Both the position numbers and the translations under genes were made by a program. Under the pieces are notes generated by a model that had not been told where the DNA came from, ran no database searches, and saw only the letters and a list, made by a program, of their open reading frames with translations. A stretch of DNA of 41,948 nt from Deltaproteobacteria bacterium (GTDB lineage Bacteria; Desulfobacterota; Binatia; Bin18): assembly GCA_016874775.1 (NCBI GenBank), contig VGTJ01000027.1:1-41948 (forward strand), given 5' to 3'. Shown here in pieces: positions 17,701-25,622 of the stretch. The stretch's first letter is position 1, and each line of letters opens with the position of its first letter.

Positions 17701-18293
17701 ACAAAGATCGCGACTCAGGCCGACTCACAAACCGATTTGCTATTGGCAACGTGCCACCGACAGCAACCTTCACGGCGACGTCGCAGATCTTCCAGGGCGA
17801 GTCGGCGACCTTAGCCTTTAGTCAGCAAGCTGATCCCAGTCCTGCCGATACGACAGCGGGGTTTACGTACGCCTACAACTGCACGACAAGCGGGACGTTG
17901 ACGGTGGCCAACAACCGCGCGGCCTCGGCGACGTGTAAATATCTTACCACTGGGACCTTCACGGTTGGCGGAACAATCCGCGATAAGGACAACGGCGCGA
18001 ACAGCTACCCGGCCAGTGTCAACGTGATTTCACCGCAACAAGCCGCAACCGACCTCAAAGCCCAAGTTGTGGCCCTCAATTTGGGCGCAACGCGGACGAG
18101 TGATCTGAACACAAAAATTGATAATGCCCTGCAGAAACTTGCTCAGGGACAGAAGGCTGGTGCACAAAAGCAACTGCAGGACTTTATTAAGAAGGTCAAT
18201 GATATCGTAAAGCAAAAGCTGATTACCGCCGCGCAGGGTCAGGTGCTGATCGATACGGCCAACCTTATCATTGCCTCGATTGCAGTGAGCTAA
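14742..18293 (+). CDS. large exported PKD-domain surface protein
   Basis: A 1183-residue protein with an extended N-terminal signal (basic residues, then SYIAFWLTLLMIVPMSG at about 27-43). Next is a Cys-rich segment (about 55-135) suggesting disulfide-stabilised folding outside the cell. The central domain is unrecognised and contains two hydrophobic Gly/Ala stretches at about 445-470 and 490-530 (GIALGTGVATGAAVYRAG and RIASAAAAAAVVVEVIG), which could form a membrane hairpin. From about residue 725 there are four PKD/Ig-like repeats with WSFGD, FGDGTG and Asp-rich turns; repeats two and four share P-ADT-AGF-YAxNC. The last about 80 residues form a helical FIVAR-like region (LQDFIKKVNDIVKQKLITAAQGQ). 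The gene has a GGGGAACACC leader. A binding or adhesive role is likely; no catalytic motif was seen. Confidence 0.75.
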   Translation: MNATHTDQSRLRRSTPRYFYHTPFSYIAFWLTLLMIVPMSGRVTPVPDAQADGANGICQFTCTTQSDGTGFCTKDLTDPDCSGNGTVIGVSPVCSCQDGTSIIPDVIASDPCGNACQNHGGECSLLSCYVFPPEEPNVVGGLDFFNSDASPLRVFAFDPDTNALVLNKAIHAIIPLGNLVFRATTEVLTDHGLPASDRSLVTTWARDRVRAQILTDFVNIIGKPTSTKICSERKATVRSCEEDQLYDWLTHLVWKKRIATAQIAWDQYRSWRYAVDFAKCDWQSPTKDGIYTLTAKENCTPGNGPDGRPATEDDETCFFNKQSPGCSPGIDGVPGTDTSPNQGSFEDVLAGRDDGEICFALPKEDSFVKTVSLGDNDTPSYDAITASRCNGAPVFWDVNLAAHPTVEHFLEYGLAIARKNEIITPGFASVMGNTFKDEAFGIGAGIALGTGVATGAAVYRAGGWTTYTHKIAPYIGRALHKGASEAAKATAKIIGRIASAAAAAAVVVEVIGNIVTAILTIIDIVEFNDVPIKLKEVVRGAYGVTETSVKISDNYTFTTGKPNLQTLIATDAGKDEVRFALVEAMSPDKDVSDTTAPLPDPTQFWAQKKQDGTPVSVSPLNQKLLLTSWDVNKPYELQQIGLYGGWFVSFMRQETGEIVPSLDLGLDYKDCDGKQRRVWRVGGEEFVTMPMGATAAEFDLTTTTKSKEFQYLSYDQTLGCLTARINHAPTVTGFTITSSENLTEGQPATFTGTASDPDNDTVNLTWSFGDRTSSATGSSVQHTFADSGSLQVVLLPRDVFGASGATKTQPITVANVAPTATLPTPDPVGEGSPFTLSLTNPSDPSTADTQAGFQYAFNCGNGFGSFGSSNTVQCPTVDNGNFAVAAKIKDKDGGENPYTATAVVNNVAPSVETMTISAGLTQEGSPLTVQTTFSDPAGTRDAPFTCAVDFGDGTGPHAGQVSSSTCTVTYAYPDNGPSFLVAGIVTDKDRDSGRLTNRFAIGNVPPTATFTATSQIFQGESATLAFSQQADPSPADTTAGFTYAYNCTTSGTLTVANNRAASATCKYLTTGTFTVGGTIRDKDNGANSYPASVNVISPQQAATDLKAQVVALNLGATRTSDLNTKIDNALQKLAQGQKAGAQKQLQDFIKKVNDIVKQKLITAAQGQVLIDTANLIIASIAVS

Positions 18294-18315
18294 GCGCAGG
18301 GAGTAACAGACCTGA

Positions 18316-18341
18316 GGTAGGGTGGCAATGTCCATCCTACC
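18316..18341. terminator. hairpin between convergent genes
   Basis: GGTAGGGTGG (18316-18325) pairs with CCATCCTACC (18332-18341) around CAATGT, in the 76 bases between the PKD gene and the leftward radical SAM gene. It has no strong U-run. It may terminate or protect transcripts from both sides. Confidence 0.5.
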
Positions 18342-18369
18342 AAGGCATGTCTGAAGAGAACGCGTACGA

Positions 18370-19803
18370 CTAAGACAGCGAATCCACATTAGCTATGAGT
18401 TTACGGACGGCTTCCCTTGGTTGAGCGAATCGAATTCCTCGCTGCACTTCCTCATTGAGCTGTCTCGCAAAATCACTGATAGTTTGAAACTGTTGATACG
18501 CCGCTTGGGTGCGTTCGAGAGGAATCACCGTCTTGTTCGTCAGCAACGGGTCAGCATCAGCAGGAAACGAGCCGTTGTCGATCGCGCGTTGGTAATCAAC
18601 TGTGCCTGGGATTGGCGAGAACGACGACAGACGAATTTGTACCCCAAGGCTGTTGGCATAGAGGATCGTATCGATCACTTCATCGAGCGGCTGCCGCGGG
18701 AGACCCATGATGATGTACGTTTCTCATTGGCCAGGGGCATAGCCAGCTTTTACTAAATACTGCACCGCACGGGTCATTTCACCCGGAGTGATCTTGTTGT
18801 GAATATCACGGAGACGCTCTTTCGCGACAGACTCCAGGCTCAGTCGGATCGTCTTGAAGCCACTGCGATACATCAGATCAGCCAGCTCTTCGTCGATGTA
18901 GCGGGCGTGTAGACCATTGGGCGTGTGAAAACGTAGAGGACGTTGGCTGGCGATAATCTCGCGCAGGATCGGTTTAATGCGGCGCTCTGGTTGCATCAGT
19001 AAAGCGTCATCATAAAAGGCGACATCTTGCACGCTGAAGCGTTCGGTTTGAGAAAGGATTTCCGCAACAACGGCTTCTGGTCGTCGCTGGGTAAATGCAC
19101 TGTCCACTTTGTAGGTCGCGCAGAAGGTGCAACGAAACGGACAGCCGCGTGAGGTCATGGCAATCAGGTAGTCGTTCTTGCGCAACAGGTCGAAGGCGGG
19201 TGGTGGGAAGTCATCGATATGCGCAGGCAATTGCTCACGTAGTGATGGCATGGGCAACAAGTCAGCAAGCAGTTCAGCCAGTGGATACTCACCAGGACCA
19301 GTAATCAGATAATCGGGCTGAATCACACGTTGTGCGTGCTCTGGCATTAACGACGCGTAAATCCCGCCCAGCACAATCGGCACGCCAGGAAAGACCTCAC
19401 GGCACAGTTCCACGACCCGCTGTGGCCCCATGTACCAATAGGTCATGAACGAGGTGACAAGAATGGCATCTGGACGCGGGCGACTTTTTAGTTCGGCAAG
19501 AAAAATATCTTCGGGCAAACCATAGCGTGCAAAGTGACGAGGAATGAATGTGATACTCTCCGGTTTCGGGGCAATTTCACGATGGAAATGGCCAATCCCG
19601 TAGAGATTCACTTTCGGTTGGCTACGCTGCTGACGACGCAACAATTCTGGATGCCACTTATCCAGACAGTCGATGAAATCAACGGCAACGCCGCGCTCGC
19701 GCAAGAAAGCCGCAAGATAGAGTAACCCTAACGGCTTGCTCCAATAGTCATACGCTGCGAAGTCGTAGATCCAGGGGTTGATGCAGAGAACACTCTTTTT
19801 CAA
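18370..19803 (-). pseudogene. B12-binding-domain radical SAM protein with in-frame TGA
   Basis: One frame of 478 codons, read leftward, encodes a cobalamin-binding N-terminus (CINPWIYDFAAYDYW, LGLLYLAAFLRERG), then a radical SAM core with SRGCPFRCTFC. It continues to GYAPGQ, where codon 360 is TGA (18724-18726), followed directly by ETYIMGLPRQPLDEVIDTI and the rest of the barrel and C-terminal region. Family members read through this strand without a break, so the TGA is a nonsense change, a recoded codon or a base-call error. The start is TTG at 19803, overlapping the thioredoxin stop (TTGA), so it is translationally coupled to it. The substrate is unknown. The 359-residue truncated product would lack the last strands of the barrel. 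Confidence 0.75.
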
Positions 19804-20660
19804 CTAAACAACACCTTCGCTAACTCCGAGCGATAGTGTTCGGCCAAGTCACTACGGGCACCAACGACTTCGAATATTTCCAACATACCTTTCCGAGCGC
19901 CGTCGTCACGGAACTTGCGGTCTTTTTTTACAATCGCCAGTAACTCGGTCAGTGCTTCTTCATAACGTCCCACAGCAGCCAGCACTTGTGACAGTTCAAA
20001 TCGCGTATCAATATCATTCGGATCGGCGGCTAAGCGATCACGATATTTTTGTTCATCTCCAGCACTCGCACCAGTCTGCTTGAGTCGCAATTGCGCCAGG
20101 AATTGTTGCGCCGCCGGATGCTCTGGAGACGTATTGGGAATGCGCGTGAGCAGAGTTTGCGCGTCGTTTTCCTCGCCACGCTGTACCAGCACCCGTGCCA
20201 AGCCAAGCAGCGCCAGCGGTTGATTGGCTTCCTTCGCTAATGCCGCCCGGTAGAGGCTTTCAGCTCCTTGGGCTTTCCCAGCTTCTTCTAGACGTTGCGC
20301 TTCCTGCGCGAGGGCCTCTGCTTCTGATGGCAGCAACTGTTCGATAAAACGCCGGACATTCGGTTCAGGTTGCGCTCCGAGAAATTCGCCAGCTAACGCT
20401 CCGTTACGTACGGCCTTCACAGCCGGAATACTCTGAATCTGAAACGCCTGTGCGAGCATCGGGTTCTCATCAACATTGATCTTGGCAAGAATGAATTTTC
20501 CTTGTTGCTCTTCGGCCAATTTTTCCAGCGTTGGCCCAAGGGCCCGGCATGGACCGCACCACGGTGCCCAGAAGTCGATCACCACTGGTACTTGGTGTGA
20601 GCGTTGCACCACAGCTTGTTCAAAATCTTGCTCTGAGACATCGACAGTCCATTCGTTCAT
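19800..20660 (-). CDS. CnoX/YbbN-like thioredoxin with TPR domain
   Basis: 286 residues. The N-terminal thioredoxin fold has an intact active site WCGPC (34-38, FWAPWCGPCRALGPTLEKLAEE) and the cis-Pro loop IQSIPAVKAVRNG. Residues about 115-280 form four TPR-like helix pairs as in YbbN/CnoX, a holdase that protects proteins from chlorine or oxidative stress and hands them to GroEL or DnaK. E. coli CnoX lacks a normal redox pair, whereas this one keeps both Cys and may be redox active. TGGAGGGCTCTC is a good ribosome-binding site. Its stop overlaps the TTG start of the radical SAM gene; it is divergent from leuC across about 175 bases. Confidence 0.88.
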   Translation of the reverse strand: MNEWTVDVSEQDFEQAVVQRSHQVPVVIDFWAPWCGPCRALGPTLEKLAEEQQGKFILAKINVDENPMLAQAFQIQSIPAVKAVRNGALAGEFLGAQPEPNVRRFIEQLLPSEAEALAQEAQRLEEAGKAQGAESLYRAALAKEANQPLALLGLARVLVQRGEENDAQTLLTRIPNTSPEHPAAQQFLAQLRLKQTGASAGDEQKYRDRLAADPNDIDTRFELSQVLAAVGRYEEALTELLAIVKKDRKFRDDGARKGMLEIFEVVGARSDLAEHYRSELAKVLFS

Positions 20661-20835
20661 GAGAGCCCTCCATATTCACATTACGCTTCCCCCTCCCATC
20701 GGGAGAGGAACAAGGTGAAGAGGTAGAGTAACACAGCAACTCTTCTGCTTCTACGCTCGCTATGGTGACTTGCCAGTCTGTGGTAAATCTGCGAAATGTA
20801 GGCCCTCACTACAGTCTTATTCAAAGGAGCGCCTT

Positions 20836-22239
20836 ATGGCTGCCAAGACCATGTTCGAAAAGATCTGGGAGTCGCACGTCGTTCGCACGGAACCAGACGG
20901 CACCGCCCTCCTCTATATTGACCGTCATCTGGTCCACGAAGTGACTTCCCCACAGGCATTTGAAGGCTTGCAACTTGCTGGACGCAAACCCCGTCGTATC
21001 CATGCGGCCATTGCTGTCCCTGATCATAACGTCCCTACCATCGACCGTGATAAGCCGATCGCTGATGCCGTCGCCGCCAAACAAGTTGAGACATTGCGCG
21101 ATAATTGCAAAGAAACTGGCATTCCGTTGTTCGACATGAACGATATTCGCCAAGGCATCGTGCATATCATCGGTCCCGAGCAAGGGTTCACACTGCCAGG
21201 CACGACCATTGTCTGTGGTGACTCACACACGGCCACGCATGGTGCGTTCGGTGCGCTTGCCTTTGGGATTGGTACCAGTGAAGTCGAGCACGTGCTGGCA
21301 ACGCAATGCCTCCTGCAACGGCCAGCCAAAACCATGGAAGTGCGCGTCGAAGGTAAACCCCCGGACCGCTGCACGGCAAAAGATATTATTCTTGCGGTCA
21401 TCGGCAAGATCGGCACGGCTGGCGGCACTGGCTATGTCATTGAATATACAGGTTCAGCAATTCGTGAGTTATCGATGGAAGGCCGCATGACGTTGTGCAA
21501 CATGTCGATCGAGGGGGGAGCGCGGGCTGGCATGGTCGCGCCAGATGAGAAGACGTTTGCGTATCTCAAGGACCGTCCTTTCGGTCCCAAAGGGGAAATG
21601 TTCGATCGCGCCGTCGCTGCCTGGAAACAACTCGTGAGTGACCCGAGCGCAGAATTCGACCAAGTTGTGACTTTGCAAGCAGCAGATATCATTCCGCAAG
21701 TGACGTGGGGAACCAGTCCCGGCATGGTCACCGACATCAATGGCAAAGTGCCAAATCCAAAGGACATGCCTACTCCGGCACTACGCGAGGCAACCGAACG
21801 CGCGTTAGCGTATATGGGCTTGCAAGCTGACACCCTGATCAAAGACATCAAAATTGACCGTGTCTTTATTGGTTCGTGTACCAATGGCCGCATTGAGGAT
21901 ATTCGCATCGCCGCGCAATTTGCCAAGGGCAAGAAAGTAGCCGCTACAGTCAAAGCGATGGTCGTTCCTGGCTCTGGTCTGGTGAAAAAACAAGCTGAAA
22001 AAGAAGGGCTCGATAAGATTCTCACAGAAGCTGGGTTCGAGTGGCGCGAGCCAGGATGCTCAATGTGTCTGGCGATGAACGACGATACCCTCCAACCAGG
22101 CGAGCGTTGTGCGTCGACCAGCAATCGTAATTTTGAAGGACGCCAAGGCAAAGGCGGACGCACACATTTAGTGTCACCAGCAATGGCCACGGCTGCCGCG
22201 ATCGCCGGGCATTTTGTTGATATTCGGACGTGGAGTTGA
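20836..22239 (+). CDS. leuC: 3-isopropylmalate dehydratase large subunit
   Basis: 467 residues, full length for bacterial-type LeuC. The start at 20836 ([16 protein letters not shown]) has an AAAGGAGC site; the longer open frame upstream has no family match. It isomerises 2-isopropylmalate to 3-isopropylmalate using a 4Fe-4S cluster bound by the Cys in [10 protein letters not shown] and in GCSMC near the C-terminus. [32 protein letters not shown] and the [11 protein letters not shown] segment are intact. It works with LeuD, encoded 192 bases downstream beyond a nested heptad hairpin. leuA and leuB are not in the window. Confidence 0.97.
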   Translation: MAAKTMFEKIWESHVVRTEPDGTALLYIDRHLVHEVTSPQAFEGLQLAGRKPRRIHAAIAVPDHNVPTIDRDKPIADAVAAKQVETLRDNCKETGIPLFDMNDIRQGIVHIIGPEQGFTLPGTTIVCGDSHTATHGAFGALAFGIGTSEVEHVLATQCLLQRPAKTMEVRVEGKPPDRCTAKDIILAVIGKIGTAGGTGYVIEYTGSAIRELSMEGRMTLCNMSIEGGARAGMVAPDEKTFAYLKDRPFGPKGEMFDRAVAAWKQLVSDPSAEFDQVVTLQAADIIPQVTWGTSPGMVTDINGKVPNPKDMPTPALREATERALAYMGLQADTLIKDIKIDRVFIGSCTNGRIEDIRIAAQFAKGKKVAATVKAMVVPGSGLVKKQAEKEGLDKILTEAGFEWREPGCSMCLAMNDDTLQPGERCASTSNRNFEGRQGKGGRTHLVSPAMATAAAIAGHFVDIRTWS

Positions 22240-22241
22240 AA

Positions 22242-22378
22242 CGTAGTGTGTAATGTGTAGTGCAATGCGTGAACGCTTTGGGACTAGGGGCTAGGGACTT
22301 GGGGCTTGTGGGAAAGAAAAACTAGTCCCTAGCCCCCAGCCCCTAGTCCCTAGTCTTCACGCAACACGCAACACGTCC
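22242..22378. repeat. nested heptad-repeat hairpin between leuC and leuD
   Basis: The outer arms are GTAGTGT/GTAATGT units (about 22243-22272) and ACGCAAC units (about 22355-22378). The inner arms are GGGGCTA/GGGACTT units (about 22279-22310) and CTAGTCC/CTAGCCC units (about 22321-22354). Each pair is reverse complementary, so the whole island folds as one long two-tier hairpin. The right end is about 53 bases before leuD. Confidence 0.85.
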
Positions 22379-22431
22379 CGTATATCCACTAAGCTGGTGA
22401 TCCATTCACCATTGATAAGGAAGGACTCCCC

Positions 22432-23049
22432 ATGGACGCATTCACTAAACTCAAAGGCCTCGTCGCCCCGCTCGACCGGGTCAATGTTGATACCGACCAA
22501 ATTATTCCCAAGCAATATCTGAAAACGATTAAACGTTCTGGTCTGCGTGAAGGCTTGTTTTCTGACTGGCGCTACGGCACCGATGGCAAGGGCGATCGCA
22601 CCTTTGTCCTCAATCAGGACCGTTATCAAGGCGCCAGCGTTTTGTTGGCGCGTGATAACTTTGGGTGTGGCTCGTCGCGCGAACACGCGCCGTGGGCGCT
22701 GATGGATTATGGCTTCCGTTGCCTCATTGCCCCAAGCTATGCCGACATCTTTTTTAACAACTGTTTCAAAAACGGCATGTTACCGATCGTGCTGAAAAGC
22801 GACGAAGTCTCGCAGATCTTTCAAGAAGTTGAAGCTCAGCCGGGCTATCAAGTCACGGTCGATCTCGCTGCACAGGCGGTGACGACTCCATCTGGAAAGT
22901 CTTTCCGTTTTGAGATTGATGAATTTCGCAAAGAATGCCTCCTCAAAGGGCTCGACGAAATTGGCTTGACACTCCAGCATGAAAAAGAGATCACGGCTTA
23001 CGAGCAACGACGGAAGCAAGAAGCGCCGTGGTTGTTCACGGACCTTTAG
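22432..23049 (+). CDS. leuD: 3-isopropylmalate dehydratase small subunit
   Basis: 205 residues, the swivel domain partner of LeuC. The N-terminus ([33 protein letters not shown]) and the substrate-binding [13 protein letters not shown] are canonical, as is [30 protein letters not shown] lies ahead of the ATG. Together with leuC it completes the isomerase of leucine synthesis. The leuC-leuD spacing of 192 bases is large and is filled by the heptad hairpin. The next heptad island starts right after the TAG stop. Confidence 0.97.
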   Translation: MDAFTKLKGLVAPLDRVNVDTDQIIPKQYLKTIKRSGLREGLFSDWRYGTDGKGDRTFVLNQDRYQGASVLLARDNFGCGSSREHAPWALMDYGFRCLIAPSYADIFFNNCFKNGMLPIVLKSDEVSQIFQEVEAQPGYQVTVDLAAQAVTTPSGKSFRFEIDEFRKECLLKGLDEIGLTLQHEKEITAYEQRRKQEAPWLFTDL

Positions 23050-23051
23050 GA

Positions 23052-23187
23052 CTGAGCGATGAGGACTGAGCGCTAGGAATTCAGAAGTCAGAATCCAGAA
23101 ATCAGAAGTGAAGAGAGGGCATCCTAGGCATTCTGACTTCTGGCTCCTGGATTCTGGATTCCTATTTTTACTCAGTCCTCAATCCTT
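23052..23187. repeat. nested heptad-repeat hairpin after leuD
   Basis: The outer arms are AGGACTGAGC units (about 23049-23074) and CTCAGTCCTCA (about 23169-23187). The inner arms are ATTCAGA/AGTCAGA/ATCCAGA units (about 23078-23108) and TTCTGAC/TCCTGGA units (about 23128-23161). Both tiers are reverse complementary, giving the same two-tier design as at 22242-22378 with unrelated heptad sequence. Confidence 0.85.
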
Positions 23188-23239
23188 GTTCACTGACGGA
23201 TAGTAGTGAGTCGCTGATCGAGCAGCAAAGGAGGGCGTA

Positions 23240-24085
23240 ATGAAATTCGGCGTTGTCATCCGTAACATGGGACCGCAGTCAACTCGCGAGACAATCGCCG
23301 CGTGTGCGCGTGCGGTGGAAGATTGCGGCTTTGATGCGGCGTTCGTAGTCGATCACCTCACTATTCCGCCAGATCAGACTGAAGGTTCAGGCGGACGCTA
23401 TCTCGATCCGCTGACAACCTTGGGCTACCTCGCTGGTATCACGCAAAAGATTCGCCTTGGCATCTCTGTCCTCGTTATTCCGTACCGACCTGCGTTGTTG
23501 ATCGCTAAGCAGCTCGCCACGTTGCAAGAGTTATCCGGAGAACGGATCATTCTTGGTGCCGGTGTCGGTTGGATGCGCGAAGAGTTTGCTATTCTCGGTG
23601 TCGACCCTCGCAAACGTGGCGCACTCACCGACGAAGCACTGCAAATTCTGCACAATCTGTTCGCTAATGATGTCAATTCATACGATGGCAAACTAGTGAA
23701 GTTTCCACCATTTGTCTTTGCACCACGTCCAGCTCGTCCACCAATCTGGATCGGCGGCAGTGGCCCCAAAGCCTTAGAGCGTACCCTGCGATTCGGTGAA
23801 GCGTATTATCCGATCGGCTTGAAACCTGATGAAATCACACACCTGAGTTCCTATTTCCGTGAAGAAGCGCAGAAGCTGAACCGTCCGACTCCAGAGATTA
23901 TTGTCGGCGGTATGATCCGCGAAGGTGAAGGTGGCAGCGCAAGTATGATCGACCGCATCTCGGCGTATCGTGACGCCGGGGCGAGTTACTATGTGTTAGG
24001 TCTTGGTCGCTATCCTGATGCTGATACGTTCCGCCGTGGGATTGAGCGGTTTGCGAAGGATGTCATACCGAAGATCTCAGGGTAG
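23240..24085 (+). CDS. LLM-class F420-dependent oxidoreductase
   Basis: 281 residues with a luciferase-like TIM barrel. It shows MKFGVVIRNMG, VEDCGFDAAFVVDHLTIP, QKIRLGISVLVIPYRPALLIAKQLATLQELSGERIILGAG, WMREEF and PPIWIGGSGPKALERTLRFGEAYYPIG, which is the pattern of TIGR03619-type F420-dependent enzymes. The oxidised substrate is unknown. GCAAAGGAGG gives a strong ribosome-binding site. Its TAG stop lies in the first bases of a stem-loop repeat, and it is probably transcribed alone. Confidence 0.88.
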   Translation: MKFGVVIRNMGPQSTRETIAACARAVEDCGFDAAFVVDHLTIPPDQTEGSGGRYLDPLTTLGYLAGITQKIRLGISVLVIPYRPALLIAKQLATLQELSGERIILGAGVGWMREEFAILGVDPRKRGALTDEALQILHNLFANDVNSYDGKLVKFPPFVFAPRPARPPIWIGGSGPKALERTLRFGEAYYPIGLKPDEITHLSSYFREEAQKLNRPTPEIIVGGMIREGEGGSASMIDRISAYRDAGASYYVLGLGRYPDADTFRRGIERFAKDVIPKISG

Positions 24086-24152
24086 CGTAGCGTGCGCTGT
24101 GCGCACGACGTTCTGCCCTGTACTGATTTCCGTGCGTATAGCACACGCTACA
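24086..24152. repeat. dispersed stem-loop element, copy 1
   Basis: GTAGCGTGCGCTGTGCGCAC on the left is answered by GTGCGTATAGCACACGCTAC on the right (24131-24152 side) around a central spacer. A related element lies at 34083-34146. Such GCGTGCG/CGCACGC stem-loops are intergenic repeats and also lie just after an ORF here. Confidence 0.7.
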
Positions 24153-24187
24153 GATCGCCAATTGCACCCATAGGGAAGAACAGAGTA

Positions 24188-25498
24188 ATGCCAATACTCA
24201 TCATCATTTGTCTGATTGCCATCTTCACGCAGAGCGTAGCGTGGGGAGAGCAACCTGCCACAAAAACCTGGCGTCTCGTGAGCGAACTCACCGCTGAAGA
24301 AAACAAACTCTTCGACCCGCGCAGCGACACACCCCGCGATTCGCAGTTTCCGAATCTCCCCGCTGAACGCTATCCATTTGAACCGCCCTTCACTGCTGAA
24401 GAGATGGGCTATCGGGCAATGGAATATAGCCATTCACCGCGGTGGTCATGCAATCTGATCGATGTGACTGGCGCTCTGACTGCCGAAGGTTTTCTGCGCA
24501 CATCTAAAATGTACAGCCCGATTTTCTATGTCCCCAATGCTAGTGGCCAGTATGGATTGCACGGTGAGCTCTATGGTACTGCCCCTGGAGGTGCGACCCG
24601 AAAGATTACTGGGCAGAATATTTTCCCTCCTGAGGATCTTGGGAATCAGATGGTGCTGATCCAGTATCGTGCTGGAGGCAACGCTGCTGCACGGTGGGAT
24701 ATGTATGCGTACTCGCCCGCCCTGCGTCGTGTACGTCGACAACCCCAACCACGTCGTGGTGATAAACTCGCCCAAGGAGCGGAAAGCTTCGATGACATCT
24801 TTGGCCGTGACCCGTGGGAGTTCTCTTGGCGACTTCTCGGGGTTGACACGCTCTCTCAGACGGTGAGATTTCCTAACACGCGTCCAACCGTCACACTCGC
24901 AGATGCCGACGGAACCTTACATGATATCCCGACCGACAAGATCCGCGTGATGGGCGACGACTACCCGTTCTACACGGCAAACGGTGGAATCGAATGTTGG
25001 GTGGTAGAATCGCGCGCAAAAGATGAATGGCTACCTAATTACTATGCCCCTCGCATTATCTACTGGCTCGATAAACACTACTTCTATCCATTGCGCATCG
25101 AACAGTTCGATAACGAAGGAAATCTGATTTTTGTCGAAACTCGCATCGCCAAGCACCACAATAAAGAGATGGGCGACAAGGGCTACGGGATTTTGTTTAA
25201 TCACTATTGGGATGTGACGTTAGATTACATGCGCTACAGCGTTCACGATGCCCATGAAACACGACAGTGGTCAGAGAAAGACCGTGACGTGTTCTTCAAT
25301 CCAGGTGTGCTGCCGCGTGTGTGGTTCTTCGCTCCACTGAAGAGTCAGTCTGAGGTGCTCACACCAGAGCAATACTTCTTACGACCAACCTTAGATCGTG
25401 ACAAATTCCCGGCGGCGCGGAAAATCGCGCTAACTCCGGAGATTGAAGCGAAGTATCAAGCGCAGGAAACGGCTGGTCACTTGGTGTTTCAGGAGTAA
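24188..25498 (+). CDS. DUF1329 family exported protein
   Basis: The chosen start at 24188 (MPILIIICLIAIFTQSVAWGEQ) provides a signal peptide and gives 436 residues; the open frame extends further upstream without support. The body has the DUF1329 pattern: a Trp/Tyr-rich, beta-strand-rich chain with KMYSPIFYVP, RWDMYAYSPALRRVRRQPQ, GAESFDDIFGRDPWEFSWRLLG and YYAPRIIYWLDKHYFYPLRIEQFD. The fold is thought to resemble LolA/LolB-like outer-membrane lipoprotein-sorting barrels. Genes of this family often accompany hydrophobic-substrate degradation or RND exporters. There is no lipobox Cys at the cleavage site. The promoter region is shared with the repeat upstream. Confidence 0.85.
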   Translation: MPILIIICLIAIFTQSVAWGEQPATKTWRLVSELTAEENKLFDPRSDTPRDSQFPNLPAERYPFEPPFTAEEMGYRAMEYSHSPRWSCNLIDVTGALTAEGFLRTSKMYSPIFYVPNASGQYGLHGELYGTAPGGATRKITGQNIFPPEDLGNQMVLIQYRAGGNAAARWDMYAYSPALRRVRRQPQPRRGDKLAQGAESFDDIFGRDPWEFSWRLLGVDTLSQTVRFPNTRPTVTLADADGTLHDIPTDKIRVMGDDYPFYTANGGIECWVVESRAKDEWLPNYYAPRIIYWLDKHYFYPLRIEQFDNEGNLIFVETRIAKHHNKEMGDKGYGILFNHYWDVTLDYMRYSVHDAHETRQWSEKDRDVFFNPGVLPRVWFFAPLKSQSEVLTPEQYFLRPTLDRDKFPAARKIALTPEIEAKYQAQETAGHLVFQE

Positions 25499-25506
25499 GT
25501 TTCAGG

Positions 25507-25622
25507 GAAAATCTGGAACGGGGAACCGGAGAAGAAGACAGGTGGGGCAGTCTCCGCTTCTCCCCGTCTCCGATTCTCCGTTTCTTTCTTTTTTTCCCCC
25601 TTTACCCATTTCCCCCTTTTCT
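25507..25622. repeat. heptad-repeat hairpin island with pyrimidine tail
   Basis: GGAACGG/GGAACCG/GAGAAGA units (25515-25535) are answered by CTCCGCT/TCTCCCC/ATTCTCC units (25553-25585). A TTTCTTTCTTTTTTTCCCCC tract follows. It lies in the 103-base gap between convergent DUF1329 and GDPD genes and could also act as a terminator for the former. The last bases overlap the GDPD C-terminal codons. Confidence 0.7.

Noticed and set aside
18724-18726. Selenocysteine in the radical SAM protein
   Set aside because: No clear bSECIS hairpin was recognised just after the TGA and the site is not a known Cys/Sec column; kept only as a nonsense or sequencing question.
22242-22378. Ordinary rho-independent terminator or attenuator for leuD
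   Set aside because: There is no U-run after the stem, no leader peptide with Leu codons, and the same design recurs after unrelated genes.
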